From assembly GCA_903958915.1 (NCBI GenBank), contig CAJBVC010000377.1, forward strand, positions 1-13,441: a DNA stretch of 13,441 nt, given 5' to 3'. The notes below the pieces were generated by a model. It did not search any database. It saw nothing but the letters and a program-made list of their open reading frames with translations, and was not told the origin of the DNA. Positions 7,130 to 13,441 of this stretch are shown here, piece after piece; the stretch's first letter is position 1, and every line of letters begins with the position of its first letter. Origin of the DNA: an uncultured beta proteobacterium (lineage in GTDB: Bacteria > Pseudomonadota > Gammaproteobacteria > Burkholderiales > Burkholderiaceae_C). A program made the translations under genes and the position numbers.

Positions 7130-7828
7130 TTAGTTGCGAATCTCGATGCCGCCCATGATCACGGTGCCCGTGATCGTGAGCCGTTTCGCCGGATGGGGCG
7201 TGGGGATGGTCTTGTCCTCAACCCCTCCCATGACGGGCGTGCCCTTGTAAACCACCGTCCAGTCCAGGGGGATCTTGATCTCCACGCCACCCATGGCCAC
7301 AAAGATATGCAATGTTGCATCCACCGGCATGATGGCATTGCGCAAGTCCAACTCCACACCGGCCATCAGGACGGTCATTTCACCACCCTGAAAGTTCTGT
7401 GCATCAATTTTGATTTGGCTGCCGCTCATCACGGTGGTAAGGCTCAACTGCCCGTTGTCCGCCAGGCCCGTATTCGTGGATTGCAGGCCGCGCCCGAATC
7501 GTTCGCCCCACTGACCGTTGAATATCACCATGATGCCCACGCCAATCAGAACCACGGGCCACAAATCGCGCCAGCGCACCGAAATGATTCCCATATGGTC
7601 CAGTGTCAGGGCGATGCCAAGCAGCAGCAGCCCACCACCGATGGCATAGTCCTTGGTGCCTTGTGCCTGGGTCAGCTTGAGCACGCCCACAGTCATGAAT
7701 ACCATGGGCCAGAAGGAGAGCACCCGGCTCGCATCAAACACGTGAAAATTGTCAAGCAGAAACACAACACCCAGCAAAGCCAGGACAGTTCCAAAAAAGA
7801 CGCGCTGCTGGGGAGTTTTGTGGCTCAT
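7130..7828 (-). CDS. LiaF-like membrane protein with C-terminal repetitive beta domain
   Basis: A 232-residue protein. Four hydrophobic segments (about 10-25, 38-55, 62-78 and 88-104) form a LiaI/LiaF-type membrane region (DUF5668-like). The C-terminal half (about 125-232) resembles the LiaF C-terminal domain and shows a recurring short motif: MAGVELDL (155-162), AMGGVEIKIP (178-187), VMGGVEDKT (199-207) and IMGGIEIRN (224-232), consistent with stacked beta strands. In Firmicutes LiaF restrains the LiaS kinase in cell-envelope stress; a similar signalling role here is inference based on the adjacent kinase and regulator. The start overlaps the stop of the preceding gene by four bases (ATGA), indicating translational coupling. 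Confidence 0.82.
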   Translation of the reverse strand: MSHKTPQQRVFFGTVLALLGVVFLLDNFHVFDASRVLSFWPMVFMTVGVLKLTQAQGTKDYAIGGGLLLLGIALTLDHMGIISVRWRDLWPVVLIGVGIMVIFNGQWGERFGRGLQSTNTGLADNGQLSLTTVMSGSQIKIDAQNFQGGEMTVLMAGVELDLRNAIMPVDATLHIFVAMGGVEIKIPLDWTVVYKGTPVMGGVEDKTIPTPHPAKRLTITGTVIMGGIEIRN

Positions 7829-8205
7829 GATGGGCTTTCTTCAGTGCGTTTTTCAGATTTGGCGGACAGGCCGCCAACGATATGGGTCAGCCCGACGGCG
7901 ATCAGAATCATGGGCCAACTGTTCTGAAACGACAGGCCCCACAGACGCTGAATCGATACATAGAGCCAGCACGCCAGAAAGATCAGAAAAGCGCCCTTGG
8001 CGGCTTGTGCTGCGTCGCGCGCCGCCAGCAATTGCCCGGCACCCACGATGGCGATGATGCCCGGCCAGTATTGGCGTATGGCATTCGACTCAACGGCGCC
8101 CAGGCGCTCCAGCAAAAACACAGTTCCCAGTCCAATCAGAATCAGCCCGGCAACCCAGTGTCGGCTGTTGTCCCGACGGGTAAGTTCTTTGAAATCTTCC
8201 ACCAT
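7825..8205 (-). CDS. Small four-span membrane protein, LiaI/LiaF-TM-like (DUF5668-like)
   Basis: A 126-residue integral membrane protein, first gene of the four-gene unit. Hydrophobic segments lie at about 18-34, 46-62, 70-88 and 98-113. They form two copies of a pattern: a hydrophobic span, a short polar stretch, then a tryptophan-proline (YWPGI near 46-50, SWPMI near 96-100) opening the next span. The same WP pattern occurs in the neighbouring LiaF-like protein, so the two share a membrane-domain family. The ATG at 8205 is preferred; a TTG at 8235 would add ten residues including three cysteines, with no better ribosome site. AGG stands close to the chosen start. It likely works with the LiaF-like protein as a sensor or modulator of the kinase (inference). 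Confidence 0.75.
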   Translation of the reverse strand: MVEDFKELTRRDNSRHWVAGLILIGLGTVFLLERLGAVESNAIRQYWPGIIAIVGAGQLLAARDAAQAAKGAFLIFLACWLYVSIQRLWGLSFQNSWPMILIAVGLTHIVGGLSAKSEKRTEESPS

Positions 8206-8420
8206 GAACCTGCACTTTCTCTGGCAGCAGCGCAACTTAGCGCCATGGGTGTCACGATACCGAACGGTTTGCCCAGTGTCGCCGCATTTTCGGTGAACGC
8301 GCGCATTCGGTCGGTGAATCGCGCCACACTGTCGCGGACTGGGCTGCTTGGTGGAACAAGATTGCGACGGTGACGCTGAATCGCCCCGAAAGCGGCAATC
8401 AGCCCTCGACCAGCAACCCG

Positions 8421-8675
8421 TTAAACGGATGCGTCACGGAACGCCCTCAGGACTGTGTTGATGCGCGTCTGATAGCCAGCCCCTTGCGCCTTGAACCATT
8501 CGAGAACATCTTGATCCACTCGCAATGAAATAGATGTTTTGGCAGGTAGCGGCTTCAATCCCTTGCGCACCAAACCACGAACAATATGCGTCACGTCCGC
8601 CTCCAGGTGATCGGGAGTGGCTTTGGCGTCACCTGCGCCAGACTTGAGGCGTTCCCAATCAGTTTTGGATTGCAT
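8421..8675 (-). CDS. brnA: BrnA-type antitoxin
   Basis: An 84-residue protein with the BrnA C-terminal signature: TSISLRVDQDVLEWFKAQG (47-65), GYQTRINTVLRAF (67-79), a ribbon-helix-helix-like DNA-binding fold. In characterised systems BrnA neutralises the BrnT ribonuclease and represses its own operon. Here the partner gene upstream is only a remnant whose stop codon overlaps the first codons of brnA, the overlap expected for a former brnT-brnA operon. The antitoxin reading frame is full length, so it may still act as a DNA-binding repressor or protect against a related toxin elsewhere (inference). An upstream promoter was not identified. Confidence 0.85.
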   Translation of the reverse strand: MQSKTDWERLKSGAGDAKATPDHLEADVTHIVRGLVRKGLKPLPAKTSISLRVDQDVLEWFKAQGAGYQTRINTVLRAFRDASV

Positions 8676-8787
8676 CGACGTAGACTTGCGACTCGCGCGT
8701 GGTAGCTTTTAGGAACGAGATGACGCGGATTTCATGTTCATTCTCCAATTGTGCCGTGGCGGCGCGGAGGGCGACCCTTCGGGTGTA
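8659..8787 (-). pseudogene. C-terminal remnant of a BrnT-type toxin gene
   Basis: Reading leftward from just after the TAA at 8788-8790, an open frame of 42 codons ends at TGA (8659-8661), overlapping the start of brnA. Its last part reads EIRVISFLKATTRESQVY. This matches the end of BrnT toxins as I remember them (pattern IR-[IV]-IS-x-x-KAT-x-x-E-x-x-x-Y). The N-terminal two thirds of a normal BrnT of about 90 residues is missing and there is no start with a ribosome site, so the toxin should be inactive. The fragment is in the same frame as the ASCH gene immediately before it, as if that gene replaced the front of brnT. The family match is by eye. Confidence 0.6.
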
Positions 8788-9270
8788 TTAGGGATTGCCG
8801 GGCGGCGCCAGCACATGCAGTACTTCAAAGACGTTACAGACGACGGGCATTGTTTCTATCGGCTCCCGTCCGATGCGCCTGCACTCGCGGGAGAAGAAGT
8901 TCCAGTGCCCCTTGCGCCAGTACTCCAACGAGCCATCCCCTTCTCCTTCGATGGCTGCGTATTCCGCACCGACTTCGTGGAAGGAGATAACCTCCGAACT
9001 CACGATTCTTGTGATCAGTGCAGGCTGGTTGTGATGGTCAACGACGATCTCAATGTCCCCGGTTGTGGCAATGGGTTCATGGTCGTGCTCGTATGCCCAT
9101 AGCAGACCTGTCCCGGCACGCTTTCGGCCCGACTTGATGAGATCGAGCAGTTCGGCGGAAAGTTCTGCGGAGTCCCCGTATCCATCGACACGAACCCGAC
9201 CCGTGGGAAGTGCAATTCCATGCCCGGCGAGTTGCTGGATGAGAGAATCGACGGACGGCAGCGGTTGCAT
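8788..9270 (-). CDS. ASCH-domain protein
   Basis: A 160-residue soluble protein with the features of the ASCH superfamily (YhfF-like): LLDLIKSGRKRAGTGLLWAY near 41-60 containing the substrate-loop GxK/R-type motif, IVVDHHNQPALITRI near 75-89, the acidic AAIEGEGDGSLEYWR near 105-119, and HWNFFSREC near 122-130. ASCH proteins bind RNA or modified nucleosides, and one relative, YqfB, hydrolyses N4-acetylcytidine; the substrate of this one cannot be told. The ATG at 9270 has no obvious ribosome site. It is followed directly by the in-frame brnT remnant and brnA, and is divergent from the MaoC gene. Its association with toxin-antitoxin debris suggests acquisition or rearrangement at this spot. Confidence 0.82.
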   Translation of the reverse strand: MQPLPSVDSLIQQLAGHGIALPTGRVRVDGYGDSAELSAELLDLIKSGRKRAGTGLLWAYEHDHEPIATTGDIEIVVDHHNQPALITRIVSSEVISFHEVGAEYAAIEGEGDGSLEYWRKGHWNFFSRECRRIGREPIETMPVVCNVFEVLHVLAPPGNP

Positions 9271-9354
9271 GTGCGGGGACTAAAGAATTTCGCTCGATTG
9301 TAGGTGCCCACCGTCCGACACCCCGTCAAACCAACCCAAAAGTGGAGTGCACAG

Positions 9355-9816
9355 ATGAATGACCAGAACGGTTACGACATTGAAGATATACAAGTTGGCA
9401 TGACAGCCACGTTTGCCAAGACCATCACCGAAGCGGACATCGTCTTTTTTGCCGGTGTTTCGGGCGACATCAACGCTGTCCACTTGAATGAGGAATACGC
9501 TGCCACCACTCCGTTCAAGGGGCGCATCGCCCACGGCATGTTGTCGGCCAGTCTGATTTCGGCGGTGTTGGCCAACCGCATGCCGGGCCCGGGCACGATT
9601 TATCTGGACCAGCGTCTGAAGTTTCTGGCGCCGGTTCGCGCCGGTGAAACAGTCCACGCCAAAGTGCGCGTGCTTGAAATTGACGTGAATCGTTGCCGAG
9701 TGGTGCTCGAAACCACCTGCAGCGTCAAAGGCGCTGTGGTGATTGAAGGCGAGGCCAAGGTCAAGATAGACTCGGCCGCGCGCCGCGCTGCCAGGGCGTC
9801 GGTCCAGCCTGCCTAG
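9355..9816 (+). CDS. MaoC-type (R)-specific enoyl-CoA hydratase (PhaJ-like)
   Basis: A 153-residue hot-dog-fold enzyme that would hydrate trans-2-enoyl-CoA to (R)-3-hydroxyacyl-CoA, linking fatty-acid oxidation with polyhydroxyalkanoate or related synthesis. The catalytic loop is FAGVSGDINAVHLNEEYA, with the Asp38/His43 pair of the family, followed by FKGRIAHGML. The ATG at 9355 is chosen over an upstream in-frame start at 9304 because GGAG lies 7 bases before it and the family normally begins about here. Length is normal for single-domain PhaJ. It stands alone on the plus strand, divergent from the ASCH gene and convergent with ureD, so no pathway partner is seen. Substrate chain length cannot be judged; a related MaoC-like dehydratase remains possible. 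Confidence 0.88.
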   Translation: MNDQNGYDIEDIQVGMTATFAKTITEADIVFFAGVSGDINAVHLNEEYAATTPFKGRIAHGMLSASLISAVLANRMPGPGTIYLDQRLKFLAPVRAGETVHAKVRVLEIDVNRCRVVLETTCSVKGAVVIEGEAKVKIDSAARRAARASVQPA

Positions 9817-9994
9817 CAACGACTTGGCACTCTGCGCCTGCCATCGGGCTAGTGGTTCTGGATTCCCCGAAAGCGTGCATTCGCGACGGGCAGCAGTGCT
9901 GCAGGCCGATTTCGCATGTTTTCCCGGGAAGCGGCGAGACACTTAGCCTATTTCCGCTGGCCGATCTTCTCTGGGTCAATTGTCGCAGTGGCCG

Positions 9995-10825
9995 CTACAT
10001 GGCCCAGATGCGCGGACTCGTCCCGGCAATGTTCCACAGTTGTGGACGCCATACCGCGCGCACCGTACGCAGCAACTCCATGGCCGGCTCCACCACCGGG
10101 GCCAGCACGCGCACGATGATCACCTGCGGATTCGGGCTTGTGACGCCTGCCGTGGCGGCGAGTGCGTGGGCGGAAATCACTTCGCGGGCGCCGTCCAGCG
10201 CCGCCTGCAAGCGCTTGCGTTCCAGCGGACTTCCCGCAACAAAGAACAGCGACGCCAGGCAACGGTGGCCTGCCAGTCCGACCGGGCCATCGAGCAGACG
10301 CGCATCGGTGGCATCCAGGGTGCCGCGCTCCAGCCAGACCCCAGGCACTTCGATGTGCTGGCGAAAGTGGCCGTGCACAAATGGTTGGCTGGCGCTGGGC
10401 AGGCCCAGCGCGGTGACGTCCCAGCCCATCAACTCGGCGGTGGGTGCCAGTTCCATGGTCAGCCGGTTCTCCGCCAGGCAGCCACTGTACAAAATGGCCT
10501 CCAGCGGCAGCCACTCCAGCCGCGCGTTGGGCTCCAGTGACAGGCGTGTCGATTGCAAAGCAATTTCACCCTCTGAGCGGTAGAAGCGGGTGGCGCCCGG
10601 CGTGGTAATGAGGCCGTGCGCCTGCGCAGCAACATGCACCTTGATGTCCAGAGTGTCTCCACCCACCAGACCACCGGGAGGGTGCACCAGCACGTTGTGG
10701 CACACGGCTTGGCCTTCGGGGTAAAGGCTTTGCAATACCCGCAGCGGACCGGTGTGTGTGTGCCGCACCACAGTGGTGCCGGACTCCTGTTGGTAGTCCA
10801 GCGCAAGGGCAGCGTGCCAGGGCAT
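9995..10825 (-). CDS. ureD: Urease accessory protein UreD
   Basis: A 276-residue accessory protein that normally binds apo-urease and helps UreF/UreG insert nickel. Typical features are seen: the N terminus MPWHAALALDY, HTGPLRVLQSLYPEG, CHNVLVHPPGGLVGGDTLDI, TTPGATRFYRS and WLPLEAILYSG. Length is normal. The only ATG is at 10825, directly preceded by an in-frame TAG at the end of the M20 gene and with a pyrimidine-rich leader lacking a ribosome site; re-initiation from the upstream gene 27 bases away is likely. It is the last gene of the leftward purine/ureide operon. No ureA, ureB, ureC, ureE, ureF or ureG lies in the window, and the next gene is convergent, so ureD is separated from its usual partners here. 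Confidence 0.93.
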   Translation of the reverse strand: MPWHAALALDYQQESGTTVVRHTHTGPLRVLQSLYPEGQAVCHNVLVHPPGGLVGGDTLDIKVHVAAQAHGLITTPGATRFYRSEGEIALQSTRLSLEPNARLEWLPLEAILYSGCLAENRLTMELAPTAELMGWDVTALGLPSASQPFVHGHFRQHIEVPGVWLERGTLDATDARLLDGPVGLAGHRCLASLFFVAGSPLERKRLQAALDGAREVISAHALAATAGVTSPNPQVIIVRVLAPVVEPAMELLRTVRAVWRPQLWNIAGTSPRIWAM

Positions 10826-10852
10826 GCGGTAAGGGGGAATGAGCGGCGAAGG

Positions 10853-12076
10853 CTAGCCCAGCAGGTCCAGCAGGGTGCGGGCAATCACCTTGGTGGCGCG
10901 GCGCAGGTCCTGCAAGTCCAGGCGCTCATCGGCGCGCTTGGCATGGGACTCCAGCACGGTACGCGGGCCCGCGCCATAAACCACGCCGGGAATGCCGGCT
11001 TCGCAAAACAGCCGCACGTCGGTGTAGAGCGGGGTGCCCAGCGCGGGAATGGGTTCGCCAAACACAGCCTCGCCATGCTTCTGCAGCGCCTCCACCAGTG
11101 GCTGGTTACCGGGCAGCGGTTGCAGCGCCCGCGCCAGCAGCATGCGCTTGATCTCCACGGTGATGCCGGGTGTTTGCGCGGCGGCGTCGGCAATGACCTG
11201 GCGCAATGTAGCCTCCACCTCGGTCGGGTTCTCCTCAGGAATCATGCGCCGGTCGAGCTTGAAGGTCACGCGTCCCGGCACCACGTTGGTGTTGGTGCCG
11301 CCCTCAATCAGCCCCACGTTCAGGTAGGGGTGGGTAATGCCTGCCACCTCGGACGTCACCTGTTGGTAGAGCGTGTTCTGCGCGTACAGCGCACTGAGAA
11401 TGCGCACGGCGCCTTGCAAGGCGTCTACACCCGTTGCGGGAATGGCCGCGTGGGCCATCTTTCCATGCACGGTCACCTCCATTTGCAGGCAGCCGTTGTG
11501 GGCCGTGATCACCTGGTAGGAGAATCCCGCAGCAATCAACAGGTCGGGCTGGGTGAGCTTGTTTTGGAGGAGCCAGCCGGGGCCGACTTCTCCGCCAAAC
11601 TCCTCGTCATAGGTAAACAGCAGATCGATGCCACCGTGCAGTGGCAGTTGCAGGGACTCAAGCGCACGTACCGCAAATGCGTAGGTGGAGAAATCGCACT
11701 TACTCACTGCGGCGGCACGGCCGTAGATCTTGCCGTCCTCGATTGCTCCAGCATAGGGGTCATGGGTCCAACCGTCGCCCGGTGGTACCACATCGCCATG
11801 CGCATTCAGCGCAATGGTGCGCCCGGCACCGTAACTGCGCCGCACGATCAGGTTGGTGATGGTTTCCAGCCCAGCCGCTCGCACCAGTTCCGCCGGTACC
11901 GGGTGTTTCTCGGTGGCGAGCCCCATGGCGCCCAACAGCTCGGCAGCGCGCTCGGCATGGGGCGCATTGTTGCCTGGCGGCGTGTCGGTAGGTACCTGGA
12001 TCAGGGCTTGCAGGAAGCGCACCTGTTCGTCAAAGTGTGCGTCGATCCAGGCGTCGAGTTGTTCGTAATGGGTCAT
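10853..12076 (-). CDS. M20-family amidohydrolase/deacylase (ArgE/DapE-like)
   Basis: A 407-residue cytoplasmic metallo-hydrolase related to ArgE, DapE and carboxypeptidase G2. Visible catalytic motifs: ALNAHGDVVPP (His93, Asp95), GRAAAVSKCDF (Asp128 as probable bridging ligand), FTYDEEFGGE (Glu158/Glu159), dimerisation-domain VHGKMAHAAIP with GGTNTNVVPG, and C-terminal ESHAKRADE (His378). The usual acidic metal ligand after the EE pair is not obvious: the stretch reads AAGFSYQV. The ATG at 12076 overlaps the stop of the upstream gene (ATGA); a longer frame upstream lies inside that gene and is ignored. Its position between an allantoate amidohydrolase-type gene and ureD suggests work on a ureide or carbamoyl/acyl amino acid, but the substrate is unknown. 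Confidence 0.85.
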   Translation of the reverse strand: MTHYEQLDAWIDAHFDEQVRFLQALIQVPTDTPPGNNAPHAERAAELLGAMGLATEKHPVPAELVRAAGLETITNLIVRRSYGAGRTIALNAHGDVVPPGDGWTHDPYAGAIEDGKIYGRAAAVSKCDFSTYAFAVRALESLQLPLHGGIDLLFTYDEEFGGEVGPGWLLQNKLTQPDLLIAAGFSYQVITAHNGCLQMEVTVHGKMAHAAIPATGVDALQGAVRILSALYAQNTLYQQVTSEVAGITHPYLNVGLIEGGTNTNVVPGRVTFKLDRRMIPEENPTEVEATLRQVIADAAAQTPGITVEIKRMLLARALQPLPGNQPLVEALQKHGEAVFGEPIPALGTPLYTDVRLFCEAGIPGVVYGAGPRTVLESHAKRADERLDLQDLRRATKVIARTLLDLLG

Positions 12077-13441
12077 GGTTGCAGGTGGTTGATCAGATGG
12101 GTGAAAGCGTCCACAGCCAGTTGCATGTCGTCGCTGGTGGTGGATTCGAGCGGGTTGTGGCTGATGCCGGCATTTTGGCCGCGCACAAACAGCATCGCCT
12201 GCGGCAGGATGCCATGGATTTTCATGGCATCGTGCCCGGCGCCGCTGGGCATGCGGTGGATGGGCACGCCCAGGGCGGATACCGCATCTTCCCAGCGCTG
12301 CTGCCACTCAGGCGCGCTGGGGGCCGCACGCACCCGCATGGTTTCCTGCAGGTTGTAGTGCACGCCGCGGCGCTCGCAAATGGCGATCAACTGCTTGCAG
12401 ACATCGCTCACCAGGCTGTCGCGCTGTGCATCGGTGGGTGCACGCAAGTCCAAGGAGAACTGGCAGCACCCGGGAACCACATTGACCGAGCCATTGGGAA
12501 CCTGCAGCATGCCCACCGTGCCCACAGCATCGCTTTGTTCGCCTGCGCGCTGCTCCACATAGAGCAACAGTTCGGCCACTGAGGCAGCGGCATCGCGGCG
12601 TTGCTGCATCGGCGTGGTGCCGGCGTGGCTTGCCATGCCAAGCACTTCGCCCTGCATTCGAACACTGGCGTTGATGGAAGTCACCACGCCCAGCGGAATA
12701 TCCAGGGCGTTGAGTACCGGGCCCTGCTCGATATGTACTTCCACAAAGCCCAGGTAGTCCCCCGGGTTGCGGTGCAGGTTTGCAATGTCCGAAGGGTTAT
12801 GTCCGGCGTGCAGCATGGCTTCGCGCAGGGTGGTTCCGTCTGCGTCCTGCTGGTCCAGCCATGCCGTATCAAACTCGCCGGTGAGCGCGCTGGACGTCAG
12901 AAAGGTGGCCTTGAAGCGTTGCCCTTCCTCCTCGGCAAATGCCACCACTTCCAGCGCCACGGGCAGGCGACGCTGCTGTTGGTGCAGCCTTTGCACTACT
13001 GCCATGGGCACATAAATGCCCAGGCGACCGTCATACTTGCCGGCGTTGCGCACCGTGTCATAGTGGCTGCCCGTCAGCAGGGTTCTAGATGATTTGATGC
13101 TGTTGCGCCCGTCAGCATTGCGTGGCCAGCTATCGCTTTCATAGCGTCCCACCACAGTGCCAACAGCGTCGATGGCCACGCTGTCAAAGCCGCAATCACG
13201 CATCTGCTGGGCAATCAGCGCGGCGCAAGCGCGGTGGGCATCGGTGAGGTAGGTCACGGTGAGCTGGCCTGCGGCAGCGTAGGCGGGCTCGGAATGCTGG
13301 GCCAGGGTTTCCTGCCAGTCCCACACCGTGTTGCCCTGTTCGGGAGTGACCCCCAGCAGGTCGTTCAGACGGATTTCGACGATACGGTGCACGTTGCGCA
13401 GGCATTCCTGCAACTCGAAATCGGGGTGGTTGTGCAACCGG
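12073..13441 (-). CDS. OHCU decarboxylase C-terminus fused to allantoate amidohydrolase-type M20 enzyme (5' end beyond window)
   Basis: The frame is open through the right edge (CGG at 13438-13440), so the N terminus is missing. Numbering from the TTG at 13437, residues 3-29 look like the end of an OHCU decarboxylase (UraD) domain: NHPDFELQECL then HRIVEIRLNDLLG. A short linker leads to a full AllC/HyuC/AmaB-type M20 domain: GSHYDTV (His125), KYDGRLGIY (Asp136), FAEEEGQRF (Glu170/Glu171), EVHIEQGP (His235), ASHAGTTPM, GAGHDAM (400-406) and GISHNPLE (His427). UraD makes S-allantoin from OHCU, and the M20 domain would open allantoate with release of ammonia, two nearby steps of purine breakdown in one chain. 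Part of the linker (about 101-117) is a low-similarity insertion. An alternative reading of the M20 part is N-carbamoyl-amino-acid hydrolase. Confidence 0.85.
   Translation of the reverse strand, partial: RLHNHPDFELQECLRNVHRIVEIRLNDLLGVTPEQGNTVWDWQETLAQHSEPAYAAAGQLTVTYLTDAHRACAALIAQQMRDCGFDSVAIDAVGTVVGRYESDSWPRNADGRNSIKSSRTLLTGSHYDTVRNAGKYDGRLGIYVPMAVVQRLHQQQRRLPVALEVVAFAEEEGQRFKATFLTSSALTGEFDTAWLDQQDADGTTLREAMLHAGHNPSDIANLHRNPGDYLGFVEVHIEQGPVLNALDIPLGVVTSINASVRMQGEVLGMASHAGTTPMQQRRDAAASVAELLLYVEQRAGEQSDAVGTVGMLQVPNGSVNVVPGCCQFSLDLRAPTDAQRDSLVSDVCKQLIAICERRGVHYNLQETMRVRAAPSAPEWQQRWEDAVSALGVPIHRMPSGAGHDAMKIHGILPQAMLFVRGQNAGISHNPLESTTSDDMQLAVDAFTHLINHLQP

Noticed and set aside
8142..8327. Minus-strand ORF of 61 codons across the start of the small LiaI-like gene
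   Set aside because: It overlaps the better supported gene in another frame, has no clear ribosome site and no recognisable motif. The rest of 8206-8420 shows no feature I can support.
9297..9329. Minus-strand TTGACG (9324-9329) and TACAAT (9297-9302) as a sigma-70 promoter for the ASCH gene
   Set aside because: The hexamers are good individually but the spacer is 21 bases, too long for a standard promoter; only the -10-like box is left, which is weak evidence.
9890..9902. GCAGCA-g-TGCTGC inverted repeat between maoC and ureD as a terminator
   Set aside because: The loop is a single base and no T-run follows on either strand, so a Rho-independent terminator is not supported. The rest of 9817-9994 shows nothing recognisable.
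10616..12358. Plus-strand ORF of 580 codons opposite the M20 hydrolase gene
   Set aside because: Long antisense frame typical of high-G+C DNA; histidine- and glutamine-rich without domain motifs, while the minus strand encodes recognisable M20 and UreD proteins.

Overview
The window looks like a chromosomal segment of a beta-proteobacterium, most likely a Comamonadaceae relative (Rhodoferax/Polaromonas/Acidovorax type). The reasons are high G+C, the character of the UreD, MaoC, DctB-like and purine-catabolism proteins, and an intergenic double stem-loop that resembles, from memory, an element common in that family. No search was run, so the taxonomic call is inference. Almost everything is on the minus strand; only a cytochrome c gene and a MaoC hydratase gene are on the plus strand.

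Positions 1-4148 (minus strand) form a probable operon. Its order is an unrecognised membrane/coiled-coil protein, a 48-residue single-span membrane peptide coupled to it by an ATGA overlap, a TAXI-type periplasmic solute-binding protein, and a DctB-like membrane histidine kinase that runs off the left edge. No TRAP permease is visible, so the binding protein may serve sensing rather than (or as well as) uptake. A 305-base intergenic region with a 9-bp inverted repeat and two neighbouring short palindromes separates this operon from a divergent secreted dihaem cytochrome c gene (4454-5125, TTG start). That gene ends in a double stem-loop element with a T-rich tail.

Positions 5257-8205 (minus strand) form a tight four-gene unit: a small four-span membrane protein (LiaI/LiaF-TM-like), a LiaF-like protein with a C-terminal repetitive domain, a LytS/AlgZ-type histidine kinase and a LytTR response regulator. 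Three of the genes are joined by 4-base ATGA or GTGA overlaps across two junctions. It looks like an envelope-sensing two-component module.

Positions 8421-9270 hold a BrnA-type antitoxin gene whose toxin partner is reduced to a C-terminal remnant. This is fused in frame behind the stop codon of an ASCH-domain gene, indicating a decayed toxin-antitoxin locus. A divergent MaoC-type hydratase gene follows (9355-9816).

Positions 9995-13441 (minus strand) are a purine/ureide nitrogen operon. It contains an OHCU decarboxylase C-terminal segment fused to an allantoate amidohydrolase-type M20 enzyme (cut by the right edge), a second M20 hydrolase coupled by ATGA, and a urease accessory ureD. The operon ends at ureD with no urease structural genes, facing the convergent MaoC gene.
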